From positions 1,008-65,007 of the forward strand of contig MJCC01000008.1 in the NCBI GenBank assembly GCA_001766655.1: a stretch of DNA of 64,000 nucleotides, given 5' to 3'. This document shows positions 49,673 through 59,400 of the stretch, in pieces. The DNA is from Phytomonas francai. Taxonomy: Eukaryota; Euglenozoa; Kinetoplastea; Trypanosomatida; Trypanosomatidae. The position numbers and the translations under genes were made by a program. The notes under the pieces were generated by a model. That model had not been told where the DNA came from. It did no database searches and saw nothing but the letters and a program-made list of their open reading frames with translations. Position 1 is the first letter of the stretch, and each line of letters opens with the position of its first letter.

Positions 49673-50050
49673 ATGTTTCGAGCAAGACAGCTCTTACTGT
49701 CGCAGGTATCTCTTCACATGTGTGTTGGAGTTGTTGCGGCGCCATCGAGAGGTATTATTCAAGGAACAACCGTCTGGTCCTGTCGTTTGCTGCTCCCACA
49801 AGCTGGCTATTCTGCGCTGGCTTCTCAAACGGGGAAAACTCTTTCTCAAGAAACCTATAATTTGTGTTGCCAAGGAGCTATTGTTGCAAATTACTGCATT
49901 AGCAATCTGCATGAAGGTTGCATTGTGCATGTTGCATCTAAGCTCATCAACACACCCATTTATGTTCCTGTTCACAGTGCATACTTTTATAAGTCAGAAC
50001 TCCTAGTAACAGACAGCTTTGGTTTTATCACAAAGCTGAAGTCCTTGTAG
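49673..50050 (+). CDS. Small OB-fold protein, possible editosome KREPA4/5/6-type
   Basis: A 125-residue protein from the ATG at 49673; the slightly longer frame needs a non-ATG start. The N-terminus (MFRARQLLLSQVSLHMCVGV) is basic and hydrophobic, like a mitochondrial targeting sequence. The body follows the single-strand-binding OB pattern: VGVVAAPSRGIIQGTTVWSC as the first strands, then CCQGAIVANYCISNLHEGCI and HVASKLINTP, and finally YFYKSELLVTDSFGFITKL. The later strands parallel the small OB-fold editosome proteins KREPA4-6, which bind RNA and hold RNA-editing complexes together in the mitochondrion. It lies just upstream of the larger KREPA-like gene. A mitochondrial single-strand DNA-binding protein is the main alternative. 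Confidence 0.55.
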   Translation: MFRARQLLLSQVSLHMCVGVVAAPSRGIIQGTTVWSCRLLLPQAGYSALASQTGKTLSQETYNLCCQGAIVANYCISNLHEGCIVHVASKLINTPIYVPVHSAYFYKSELLVTDSFGFITKLKSL

Positions 50051-50236
50051 CGTCTTCCGCGGACAGGTAATGCTACATAAATTATCCATGATTTAGTTTA
50101 GATAGCATCAAGCCATATTACTATCCTAGCTATACTTTTACAAAACATTCATCAATTATATTAGCTTTTCCCCCACCCACGATACCCCTTCTCTTTCACG
50201 TGGCAAGTTATACATTTCAAATCATTTGTTTTAGTC

Positions 50237-52099
50237 ATGCGCATTAGATTTTCTCAAATTAGCACATGCAAAGTACTACACTCGTATATTTATCGGAGAA
50301 TGACAATGAAGAGTGGGATAGCGCACATATTAGTCCCATATCGAGGCGCAGTAGGGGACTTGGGTTGCTATTGGCCATGGGTTACTCAGATGCGCTACCA
50401 AAGCACGTCTCCCGATAAGCGTTTTCACTGTAGTGTTTGTAAGAAATCCTTTAGACTTGAAAAGGCAGCCCAATTGCATTTACAGCAGGCTCATAACAAT
50501 GATGGTAATATTGAAATTGGGGCAGGTCCAGGTTCTGAATCAAATGTGCCACCGAGTCGCCTGAATTCGCTCCCTTCTGGTCCGACAATAATTTCCGAAC
50601 CATCCGAATTACCGACCCAAAGTGAACGTCTTCACCCTCGGCGACGACGCCAAATTCCAAAGCCGCTAAATACACCGGAAAAGGAAGTCCCATCGGATGT
50701 AATCAAGAATATCCTGGACGTGTGGGACAATGTTGGTGTGCAGCGTTTAGGTAGTAAATTTATTCACAGCTCCATGATTATGAAGGTATCCGCAACGACA
50801 CCGGAGGGGAAACCAGCGCCTCTCTATGATTTTGCTAATTCGAAGGGGGGGGCTTTGTTCACACAGCTAGGCTCACAAAAGCATCAAGTCGTGAATGATA
50901 CCGCCTATCCCGTCGACTTTGATGATGCATATGCAATGGCTCCTCCTGAGTCCCCACGACCTTTTAACGCTGCCCTATGCGACAACCCACTTAACGAAAC
51001 CAGTACAGGATTTCATGAAACTGTTAGGACGACACCCAAGGTGATCGATCCCATGTCAGCGTCTCCTGTGGCGCCGTCGCCGTTCACAACGTTTGGGCAG
51101 CTTCCAATGTTCGGACAACACCAACAACCGAGTATAGGGAGTGGCACTTTGAATGGGGATCAGCATACCGCTTCACCTCTATCTGTGGCTTCTCCGTTTG
51201 CGAATGCTGCCTCAACTGAATCCCCCTTTTCTGGGAAGATGGCTTCATCCCCTATGACGCCAGTAGCCTCACCTTTCGTATCACAGGCGCTATCAAGTCC
51301 TTTCGCATCCGCGTCCCCATTTGAATCCAGCCAGACAGTCACACCTTCGGCCACACCCTTCGGCTCAGCGATCGAGGCTAGCGGCGATGTGTCTGCGGGG
51401 GTTGCTAGTCCGTTCGCGATAGGTTCCGTTGGTGAATCTGTCATGTCACCTTTCGCATCTATGGCACCACAATCTAACTTTATTGGTGCCGACTTTGGCA
51501 CTTCGAACACTGAAACATCCCCAAAACACAAATGCGATTCATGTGGTCGAAATTTTTCGACACACGAAAGTCTGCGTATGCATGCCCAAGCAAAGCACGG
51601 TGTGAAGCTTCCACGAGCTGAAACGAAAGAGAACCGCAAGCAGAAAAAAATTCCTGAGTTGTCAGCATACATTCCAAGCCCGGTGGATCTTTCCATGACT
51701 AGTCCATTTGGCGTTCAAGATCAGCCCGAATTCAGTTGGGTTGACACCGAAATTATACCACACGCTGTGGCCGTTTCAAACATCACAATTAGCGGCAAGG
51801 TACTCGAAATAAGTAAAAATAGCGGTAATAAGGTACAAATAATGGTCTTTGTTTCAGCCGAAACATCTGATGAAGGTGATAAAATGACCGTTCTATGTTC
51901 GGATGAGCTTTCAAAAATGCATGCTGAGAGCATCCAGCCTGGCGATTATTTGTTTGTATGCGGTGTATTGCGTTTAACATCAATACATGAAGATCTCAAT
52001 GATAAGTATTACTCCACACCAGTAATCCATGTCGCCTCACCTGCTGGACTTATAGGGAAGTTAAGATGCGGCCATCCTCATATTATTGAAAAAACGTGA
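50237..52099 (+). CDS. Editosome KREPA-type protein (two C2H2 fingers, OB fold)
   Basis: A 620-residue protein with the architecture of the larger kinetoplastid editosome interaction proteins (KREPA1-3): C2H2 finger 1 at residues 63-86 (FHCSVCKKSF to QQAH), a long linker, C2H2 finger 2 at about 430-454 (KCDSCGRNFSTHESLRMHAQ), and a C-terminal OB fold at about 511-608 (ITISGKVLEISKNSGNKVQI, then GDYLFVCGVLRLTS). These proteins scaffold the RNA editing core complex that inserts and deletes uridines in mitochondrial mRNAs, partly through OB-OB contacts. The N-terminus is basic and could act as a mitochondrial presequence (QMRYQST near residues 51-57). Length fits KREPA2 better than KREPA3, but I do not assign a number. 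The linker (about 273-412) is full of SPF motifs, which is unusual. The stop is TGA. Confidence 0.78.
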   Translation: MRIRFSQISTCKVLHSYIYRRMTMKSGIAHILVPYRGAVGDLGCYWPWVTQMRYQSTSPDKRFHCSVCKKSFRLEKAAQLHLQQAHNNDGNIEIGAGPGSESNVPPSRLNSLPSGPTIISEPSELPTQSERLHPRRRRQIPKPLNTPEKEVPSDVIKNILDVWDNVGVQRLGSKFIHSSMIMKVSATTPEGKPAPLYDFANSKGGALFTQLGSQKHQVVNDTAYPVDFDDAYAMAPPESPRPFNAALCDNPLNETSTGFHETVRTTPKVIDPMSASPVAPSPFTTFGQLPMFGQHQQPSIGSGTLNGDQHTASPLSVASPFANAASTESPFSGKMASSPMTPVASPFVSQALSSPFASASPFESSQTVTPSATPFGSAIEASGDVSAGVASPFAIGSVGESVMSPFASMAPQSNFIGADFGTSNTETSPKHKCDSCGRNFSTHESLRMHAQAKHGVKLPRAETKENRKQKKIPELSAYIPSPVDLSMTSPFGVQDQPEFSWVDTEIIPHAVAVSNITISGKVLEISKNSGNKVQIMVFVSAETSDEGDKMTVLCSDELSKMHAESIQPGDYLFVCGVLRLTSIHEDLNDKYYSTPVIHVASPAGLIGKLRCGHPHIIEKT

Positions 52100-52352
52100 T
52101 TGGAGAGTCACTTAAAGAGATCATTCTTTTCAATATGGGTTTAGACACCTTTTATAAACTCTATTTTGCTATGCTTTATATTTTCTATTTTCACGGTATC
52201 TATACATACATACATATGTATATATATATATATGCGTATCTACCCGTTTGGATTGTCCTTTTTTCCTTTTTTAGTATACAGATTTTCCTTTTATTACATA
52301 TAAAGTTGTTGCCGACTTTACATAAATAAAATAACTTAAAAGGTATATAGTG

Positions 52353-53183
52353 ATGGAGTCTCTCGTAAACGTACATGAGGCAGTCGAGAAGCTATGTGCT
52401 TTTTTACAATCTAGTGTCCAATCAGACACCGCCTTGAGTACCGCACAAGTTCTTTTCACTCCTCAAAAGGAAGCAAAACACCTCAGTGTGGAGGTCGAGG
52501 TGGCCTTCCTGTCTTCTCCGCCCCCACATCGTGTTCCCCTTTATATTTTATTACCCCATAGGGTAATGTGTGGCACAATCTGCCTCATCACACCGCCGCC
52601 TCAGCATAAATTTAAGGATAAGATACTCGCTTTAAGCGAAGATGGTGATGGGATTGCACAGAGTGTAAAGCGAGTCATCGACACACAAAAGCTTCGAACC
52701 AAAATTGTAGACCCGGTGTCAGTGCGTGCTTTCGCGAAGGGATACGATAACTTTGTCGTGTACGCTGTGAAGAAATACCCACTTCAGCTTACTGGGGAAT
52801 TTTTAGGTCATCGGCGTCTCCCAGTGTGGGTTAGCAAGAAAGGGCCTTTTGCAATTTCACTTTCAAATGCAGTGAGGACTGCGGTTGTGTCGCGTCGTGG
52901 AAACAACTCTGTGACTTGTTGTATCGGTCACACTGGCCTATCTGTTGAGCAAATTGAGGAAAACATCAAGATGTTTGTGGAAAAGCTAACAAAGCATCCT
53001 CAGGGGGCAGCGTTAAAAGATATTTTGCACGTTCGCGTTTCTGCAACAAACGCTGAAGGTGTGCGAGTAGGGTTCCCGATCTTTGGGCAATCTTTCACAT
53101 TCCCGTCTGTTAGGGCGACAAACGGGAAAAGGCCTCGTGAAGAGGGATCTACAGATTTAAACGCAATGGAATGTTCATCATAA
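52353..53183 (+). CDS. Ribosomal L1-domain protein (RSL1D1/Utp30/Cic1-like)
   Basis: A 276-residue protein of the L1 fold found in nucleolar ribosome-biogenesis factors such as Utp30 and Cic1. Recognisable parts are the N-terminal strands (LSVEVEVAFLSSPPPHRVPL), the central alpha/beta insert with KLRTKIVDPVSVRAFAKGYD, and the return to the first domain (CCIGHTGLSVEQIEENIKMF, then LKDILHVRVSAT). A nuclear-type basic stretch (GKRPREE) is near the C-terminus. It is too divergent to be ribosomal protein uL1 itself. The ATG at 52353 is the start; a frame one codon longer would begin with GTG. Confidence 0.75.
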   Translation: MESLVNVHEAVEKLCAFLQSSVQSDTALSTAQVLFTPQKEAKHLSVEVEVAFLSSPPPHRVPLYILLPHRVMCGTICLITPPPQHKFKDKILALSEDGDGIAQSVKRVIDTQKLRTKIVDPVSVRAFAKGYDNFVVYAVKKYPLQLTGEFLGHRRLPVWVSKKGPFAISLSNAVRTAVVSRRGNNSVTCCIGHTGLSVEQIEENIKMFVEKLTKHPQGAALKDILHVRVSATNAEGVRVGFPIFGQSFTFPSVRATNGKRPREEGSTDLNAMECSS

Positions 53184-53375
53184 GTATTTTTAAGCATACC
53201 TTTCAAGCAGGTCTCTATGCCTTTTATTTTTAGTACTGCCGATTAAAATATTAACAATGACGAAATAAGCACACTCTTTCATAATAAACCATTACTGATG
53301 CCTTTATCACTTGGGCGCTTAAATATTTTGATTTTACCTGACAACACCCCTCCTTGTCCTCGCATTACTACATTG

Positions 53376-53432
53376 CTATTTCACCTCTTTACTTTTTCCC
53401 CTACTTTATTATTCTTGTTGTGGTGCGGAAGA
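53376..53432 (+). promoter_or_regulatory. Polypyrimidine tract and AG, likely trans-splice acceptor
   Basis: A pyrimidine-rich stretch of about 40 bases ends near 53417, and the first AG follows at about 53431-53432, ahead of the CCT-theta ATG at 53506. Position and composition fit spliced-leader addition. Confidence 0.55.
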
Positions 53433-53505
53433 TCAAGTGGCTAAGTTACTCAAGTAGATCTTCGAAAACTTATTGTGATCTTCAACCATTTTATTATTCA
53501 CCAAG

Positions 53506-55119
53506 ATGTCGTTTATGAAGGTAGGCCCGCAGTTCATGCTCAAGGAGGGATCCACCATGGTTGATGAACCTGTTCTGAAAAACATTCAGGCTTGTCGCGA
53601 GCTGTCAAAAATTACCCAAAGCTCTTTGGGTCCGTATGGGCTTTGCAAAATGGTAATCAACAATCTCAACAAGCTGTTTGTTACGCACGACGCAGCAACG
53701 ATTCTCCGCGAGGTCGAGGTTGAGCACCCTGCTGCTAAGCTCCTGGTGCAGGTATCTAGCGCAATGCAGGAGGAGGTTGGTGACGGCACTAATTTTGTGG
53801 TGACCCTCACTGGTGAGTTTCTTTCGCAGGCAGAGTCACTTCTGCGAATGGGTCTTCACCCCAGTGAAATTATTGAGGGTTATAAAAAAGCAGGAAACAA
53901 ATGTTTGGAGCTTCTTGAAACCATGACTGCACGTACTGTAAATGACTGCCTTGTTAAGGAAAATGTTACGGATGCCATCCGAACCGCTATAGCATCTAAG
54001 CAGTATGGCTATGAGTCTTTCCTAGCTGATCTTGTCGTCGAAGCCTGTATTAATGCGTGCCCATCTAATGCGCGAGCCTTCAATACAGACTTTGTTCGTG
54101 TTGTCAAACTGGATGGTGAATCTGTGTTATCCTCTAATTTCGTCCGTGGCTATGTGATTGGACGTGACTCTGAAAGCACTGCAAAACACGTCACCAATGG
54201 CAAGGTTGCCGTGTACAGCTGTGCCGTGGACGTGCCGTCTTTGGAAACTAAGGGCACCGCTCTGATTGAAAATGCTGAGGATCTTGTTCAGTATTCCCGC
54301 AAGGAAGAGGATATTATGGAGGAGATCATACTGAATATTCACAAAGCCGGCGCAAATGTGATTGTATCCAATTCTAATTTTGGTGACCTTGCCCTTCATT
54401 TCATTAATCGACTCGGTATGATGGCTGTCCGCGTGCCCTCCAAGTATGAGATTCGTCGACTGTGCGCCGCGGTTGGTGCACATATTATGAACCGCCTGGA
54501 TGCACCGACGTTGGAAGATCTGGGCTCGTGCGATCATATTGATGTGATGAATATGGGTGGGAAGAATATTACCACCTTTTCTCAAGATCGTGATGACTCG
54601 AAGCTGTCCACAATTGTGGTTCGAGGTGCCACACAGAATGCCCTTGACGATGTAGAGCGTGCTATCGACGACGGGGTTAACATTTTCAAGGCACTTACAA
54701 GGGACAACCGCCTCGTCGCCGGCGCGGGTGCACTAGAAATGGAGTTGCAGAAGGAACTAACTAAGTTTGCTGAGGCAAATCCAGGGTTGGATCAATATGC
54801 TATACGCAAGTATGCTACCAGTTTTGAAGTTGTAGCGCGGACTCTTGCTGAGGTTAGTGGTTACAACGGAACTAATGTTGTGACCCAGTTAGAGGCTGAG
54901 CACAATGAGGGGAAAAAATACCAGGGTGTGAACGTTGAAAATGGATCTACAAATGACGCTTTAGAGGCTGGTATTGTGGAGCCATATCTGACAAAGTACT
55001 GGGCTGTTAAGCTTGCTACGGATACAGCGGTGACAGTGCTGTCGGTAAACCAAATTATTGTCGCCCGACAAGCGGGGGGGCCCAAGAACCGCCCAGACCA
55101 AGCCCGCGATGAGGATTAG
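53506..55119 (+). CDS. CCT8: T-complex protein 1 subunit theta (CCT8)
   Basis: One of eight paralogous subunits of the cytosolic CCT/TRiC chaperonin, which folds actin and tubulin. At 537 residues it has normal length. Group II chaperonin motifs are intact: LGPYG (41-45), HDAATIL (61-67) and GDGTN (92-96) in the ATP-binding equatorial domain, and near the C-terminus VVRGATQNALDDVERAIDDG and LVAGAGALEMELQ. The theta assignment rests on the N-terminal segment QFMLKEGSTMVDEP and KNIQACRELSK, and on KMVINNLNKLFVTHDAATIL, which match theta rather than other subunits. Strong codon regularity suggests high expression. Confidence 0.93.
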   Translation: MSFMKVGPQFMLKEGSTMVDEPVLKNIQACRELSKITQSSLGPYGLCKMVINNLNKLFVTHDAATILREVEVEHPAAKLLVQVSSAMQEEVGDGTNFVVTLTGEFLSQAESLLRMGLHPSEIIEGYKKAGNKCLELLETMTARTVNDCLVKENVTDAIRTAIASKQYGYESFLADLVVEACINACPSNARAFNTDFVRVVKLDGESVLSSNFVRGYVIGRDSESTAKHVTNGKVAVYSCAVDVPSLETKGTALIENAEDLVQYSRKEEDIMEEIILNIHKAGANVIVSNSNFGDLALHFINRLGMMAVRVPSKYEIRRLCAAVGAHIMNRLDAPTLEDLGSCDHIDVMNMGGKNITTFSQDRDDSKLSTIVVRGATQNALDDVERAIDDGVNIFKALTRDNRLVAGAGALEMELQKELTKFAEANPGLDQYAIRKYATSFEVVARTLAEVSGYNGTNVVTQLEAEHNEGKKYQGVNVENGSTNDALEAGIVEPYLTKYWAVKLATDTAVTVLSVNQIIVARQAGGPKNRPDQARDED

Positions 55120-56452
55120 ATATTGGTGAAAGGAATGGGGAAAAAGTAAGAAATAATTGAAAAGTTATCGCGTTTGGGTAAGAGCGACTGCAAATTCTAA
55201 CCTGTCACATTATGGTGAGATATGAATATTTTAAAATGAACCTATATGTTTACCCTAATAATATATGAAGTGTTTAATTGACAGAATCTAAACATAAGAT
55301 TTAGTTCAGTATCCAACGATATTAAGGAAGACACAATGCACAGTTTCTCTTTTATGGGAATCTTTTTATTCTTTTTTTGTCATTAGTAATAGCTTTTCTT
55401 CGTGTCTTTTCTTTCTTCAATTTCCTCAACTTTCTCTAGAAGTAGTTGTCTCTTTTTCCTCGCTTATGGTTCGTCTTCTTTCGCTCTCTTTGGTATGAAG
55501 AGAAGGGGAGAGATGTCTCGCTAAATCGGTCTTTATGACTAGTAACCTAGAAATTCGAGTATTTTAAACATTTCTCGCACCATGATTTGATCGGCACTAG
55601 CTTACACCAAAATCAATATATTTTGCGCGAGAATTTTTAAATGGACGATCGATTACATCCACCTGAGTTTGCAAAAGGGCATTATCAAGGGTTTTGGGGG
55701 AGAAAAGGGTACTGATGAAACACTACTCAGTTCTAATACTGAAACTAGTGAGAATTGGCATCATAACAAGAACTCTATATCGTCAGAGTTTTAGTGTTAT
55801 GAGGATTGTAAGTCATGCCGGTTGACAATATAAATGGCTCGTTCCGGGTGCTTCTGGTAGGTGAGATGTTTTAAAACCTGTCTCTCAAATGTGAATTTTC
55901 TAAAGATTCAAATATGTTTCACGAGACGTATATCGCTATCCTGGATTGCCTGAAGTCACAGCTAAGGAAAAGGTGCACACTTAAACAGATGCCTTGAAAA
56001 GTTGAATAGGTTACAACCTTCCGAAATATTTTGGCGCTTAGTTTCAGGCTTCCCCTAAAAGCTTTGACACAGAACTAGCTAAACTCATATAAGCTTATCA
56101 CCCTTTTAGTGATTTCTTTATGATGCTACAGTATTATTATTTACAACACTTGGTTGGATCCCAGTGCACCTTAGCATGCAGAAACTCTGCTCCTTGTCTA
56201 TTTTTCCCCTTACGTTTTCTCTGTTTTCAACTTTAAACGCGTATCTGTGGCTGCTATCATGTAAAAGCTGTTGTATCGCTGATATTTTATTCGTCCTTCG
56301 ATTTTCTGTGGATACCCTCTTAGCATAGATTTTTCTTTCCAATTATAAAAAATACGAATAACGGTCCCTTTATAAAATTATAAGACTTAATTTTCTTTTT
56401 TTTTTCGAGGAAGTTAGGAGCTAAACCGCAGACTGTTTTGATATTTTTCAAA
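55120..56452. other. Intergenic, no gene seen
   Basis: About 1.3 kb between CCT-theta and the nucleoporin gene. It contains pyrimidine-rich stretches at 55345-55500 and a T12 run just before 56407 that may serve as the nucleoporin splice-acceptor tract (AG about 56414-56420). Short frames only. Confidence 0.65.
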
Positions 56453-59400
56453 ATGAACGATACGCTTCAGACTTCGCGTGATGTGTGTGTAGCTATAGAG
56501 AATTCTATCGTTGCCGAAATAGGTGCCTGCACCGCTAGAAGGTGCCTAAACCCCAATAGTTCTGGGCATGTCCATTCTCATCCTTCGGCGTTAATGACTC
56601 GAGATAGTACATGGTGCATACCAGATGTTATCCCAGTGGGTGATTTGGTATGGCCGTCGCCATTACTTTCGATATGGAAAAAGATGAATTACAGCTCTTT
56701 TGCCGGTATATTTCCCTCCATCTCTCGCGTGTGGTTAGCTGTAGATAACCGGCTCATTTTATGGAATTACCGCAACGAAAGAGAGCTTTGCCAATTTGAC
56801 GAGATTCCAGAGCTCATCGTTGCCGTAGGTAATCCTGTGCGGCCGCAAAAGGGTATTTTCCAACTCCATGTCACCTTTGTGCTCCCTGTGGCTACTTCTG
56901 AAGCTGTTTATTTGCTTGGTGTATGCATAGGAAATGAGGAGGAATTGTCCGAAGTAAGGCTGCTTAACCTGGGGTATAGCGTGATCGCACCTTCTCTCTT
57001 GGGGAAGATTATTGGGATAGAAGAAACCGGAAGAATTTTTTGCGCCGGGTTAGACGGCAACTTATACGAACTACAATACGCTCGTGAAAGCACGCCGCTC
57101 ATACCAAGGATACGAATCGTATGCTTTTCTTTTTTCCTTTCGAAGTGGCCCGTTCTAGGTCAGATTACGTCACTGATAAGCACGGTCAAGCAAGCGTGGA
57201 CTGGGCCCAAGGCTGGCCTAAGTGACATTGTCGTGGACAAAGCTCATGACTTGTTGTTTAGTCTGGACGAACAAAGCGTTATTAGCGTCTGGCGCATCTT
57301 GCCAAACAATCTCAAATTTCTAAAATCGCTTGCTCACCAACCAGGGCGTTATCTTCCATCTAATACGTTTCACACTCAGCCGTTCTCTCCGTTGTGTAAA
57401 TTGTTTGTAATCGATCCGGATCACGATGGTTGTGCGCTCACTGCTATTGCCCTTTCAGGAGAGCAGTTTCGCTATCGCTATACCGACTATTATGCAGGCA
57501 ATCAAAGCGTGGAGTTTGTGTTACTGGGATACGTCCCTTCGCACTGTAAAGCCTCGCACGAGGTAGGGGTCTGCTACGCCAACGGGTCCGTTGTTATTTT
57601 AGCAAACTCTTCAGAGAACTCAGCTGATGAGCTTGTTTTAATTTCCTCTCCTAAAGCCATCATGGAGCCACACAGCAAGTTTCGAAGCATTGTAACGACC
57701 TTTGACTCGTCTGAGTCTCGAATTATACGCGTAGATGCCATTGAGATGGTCTCCCCGGTGGAGCCCTGCGTGAGTCCTAATGACCTCTGTGCCCAAGTTA
57801 ATCACCCCCCTCCAATTTTTGCAGTTGTGCATCGGCACGGAGTTTCCTTCTTTCTTCAAATGCGTCCAGTTGATACTCTGTACACCATCATGAGCATGTC
57901 GGATGTGAAGAATCGCGAGGGACTCTTACAACGCTTTGCGTCGATTTACAACGTCGTGGACTACACAGCGATGCTGCTTCAAATAGCGATCAGCGCGGTT
58001 AATATTAGTCACTCTACTTGGGGTCTTTTCACTGCAGACAGCTTTAACAAACTGCCAGCAAGCGCCATTGGCGCTTTCACACAAGCGGGTGGACCCACGT
58101 TTGACCAACTAGGTTCAATTTTATTCAACTGCAGTTCTCCCGCGCCTAAACGTATCGCACGGGAGCTATTGCGCAGCGCAGCCCTTTCGACTACACAAAG
58201 TAGTCTACCAGACGCCTCGGGTACGAAACAAATCGTTATCTTTCTTTCACCTTACTCGAGTGCCTTGGTGACCTATATGGCACGTGCCCTATACGACGTC
58301 TGGGACGTTCCGCTCCAAAAAATATCACAAGGAAATCTCAAAACAATCGAAACCGTTTTTTCGCTTTTAGTTCGTTTTCTTGAAAGTACTGAGTTGATGA
58401 CTTGCAGTGAAGAGGGTCTTCGAATAGATATACCCCATCGATGGGAGATCAACAAGGTTGTGGTGTGGCTACCACCTGGCAAGACACTATCCTTATATGA
58501 TGTTAATAAGTTTCAAATGATCATGCTATTTCAGGCCTACCAGGTTGCCCGAAAGGCGCTACAAACTGCGCTTCTTTTGCACCAATCCCGCTTCCTCCCA
58601 CTTCCCTCCGAGGACCGTCTGTTAACCTTCGGCCAAATTGTCCGTGATGAGATGGTGGCCAGGCGACTGGGCCAGTACTACAGCCAATTGATCTTGTCCT
58701 CTCAGCGGGGTATTGAATCTGCCGCAAGCCAGCAGGTGCGCTCATTTGCCGAGCTTCAGAGAAGATGCCCGTACTTCTTCGCTAGCGTTGAAACGCAGGA
58801 ATTTAAGGCGCAGTCAGAGATAGCGATGCTCACCCGCGGCGGTAGTCTTGACTCGCTAACGGTCTCGCAGTTGGACCAATGGATGTCCTCTGTTGCACCG
58901 CATGCGGGCTCTTATTGGTTGTCAGGTGCACTCCAGACGATTTGTCAACAGCTCAAAGATCTCAAACGAGAGGATCTTGCAGTACAACTCTTGCTTCACG
59001 CGGCGGGACAATTGGACCCGAGCAACGCCTCACTACCGCTTTACCTTGCCGAGCAAAGCGGACGCTTAGTGCAAGAAAATGTCAGTTCAATACTTTACAC
59101 CCTTTACCAAAATAAGTATCGTGCGCTACAACTAGTGGCTTCTATTTTGGAGTCAGCTTGGTTGAGTCATCGTAGTGTCATTGATATTCTCCTTGGTAGT
59201 CCTCATAAATCTGGAGCAATATGGGAAATTGAGCCTAGTGACGAGTTCGCGCACTATTATTTACTTGATTGGATGCGTTCACCGCGTGAGGATTTAAATA
59301 TAACACAAACTCTCCGAGACACCCTTGTAGCGGCGCGCTCCCCATTCCTCGAGAAATATCTTACACAAAACTCAGCTCTCCTGGGTGAAGAGTACGCACA

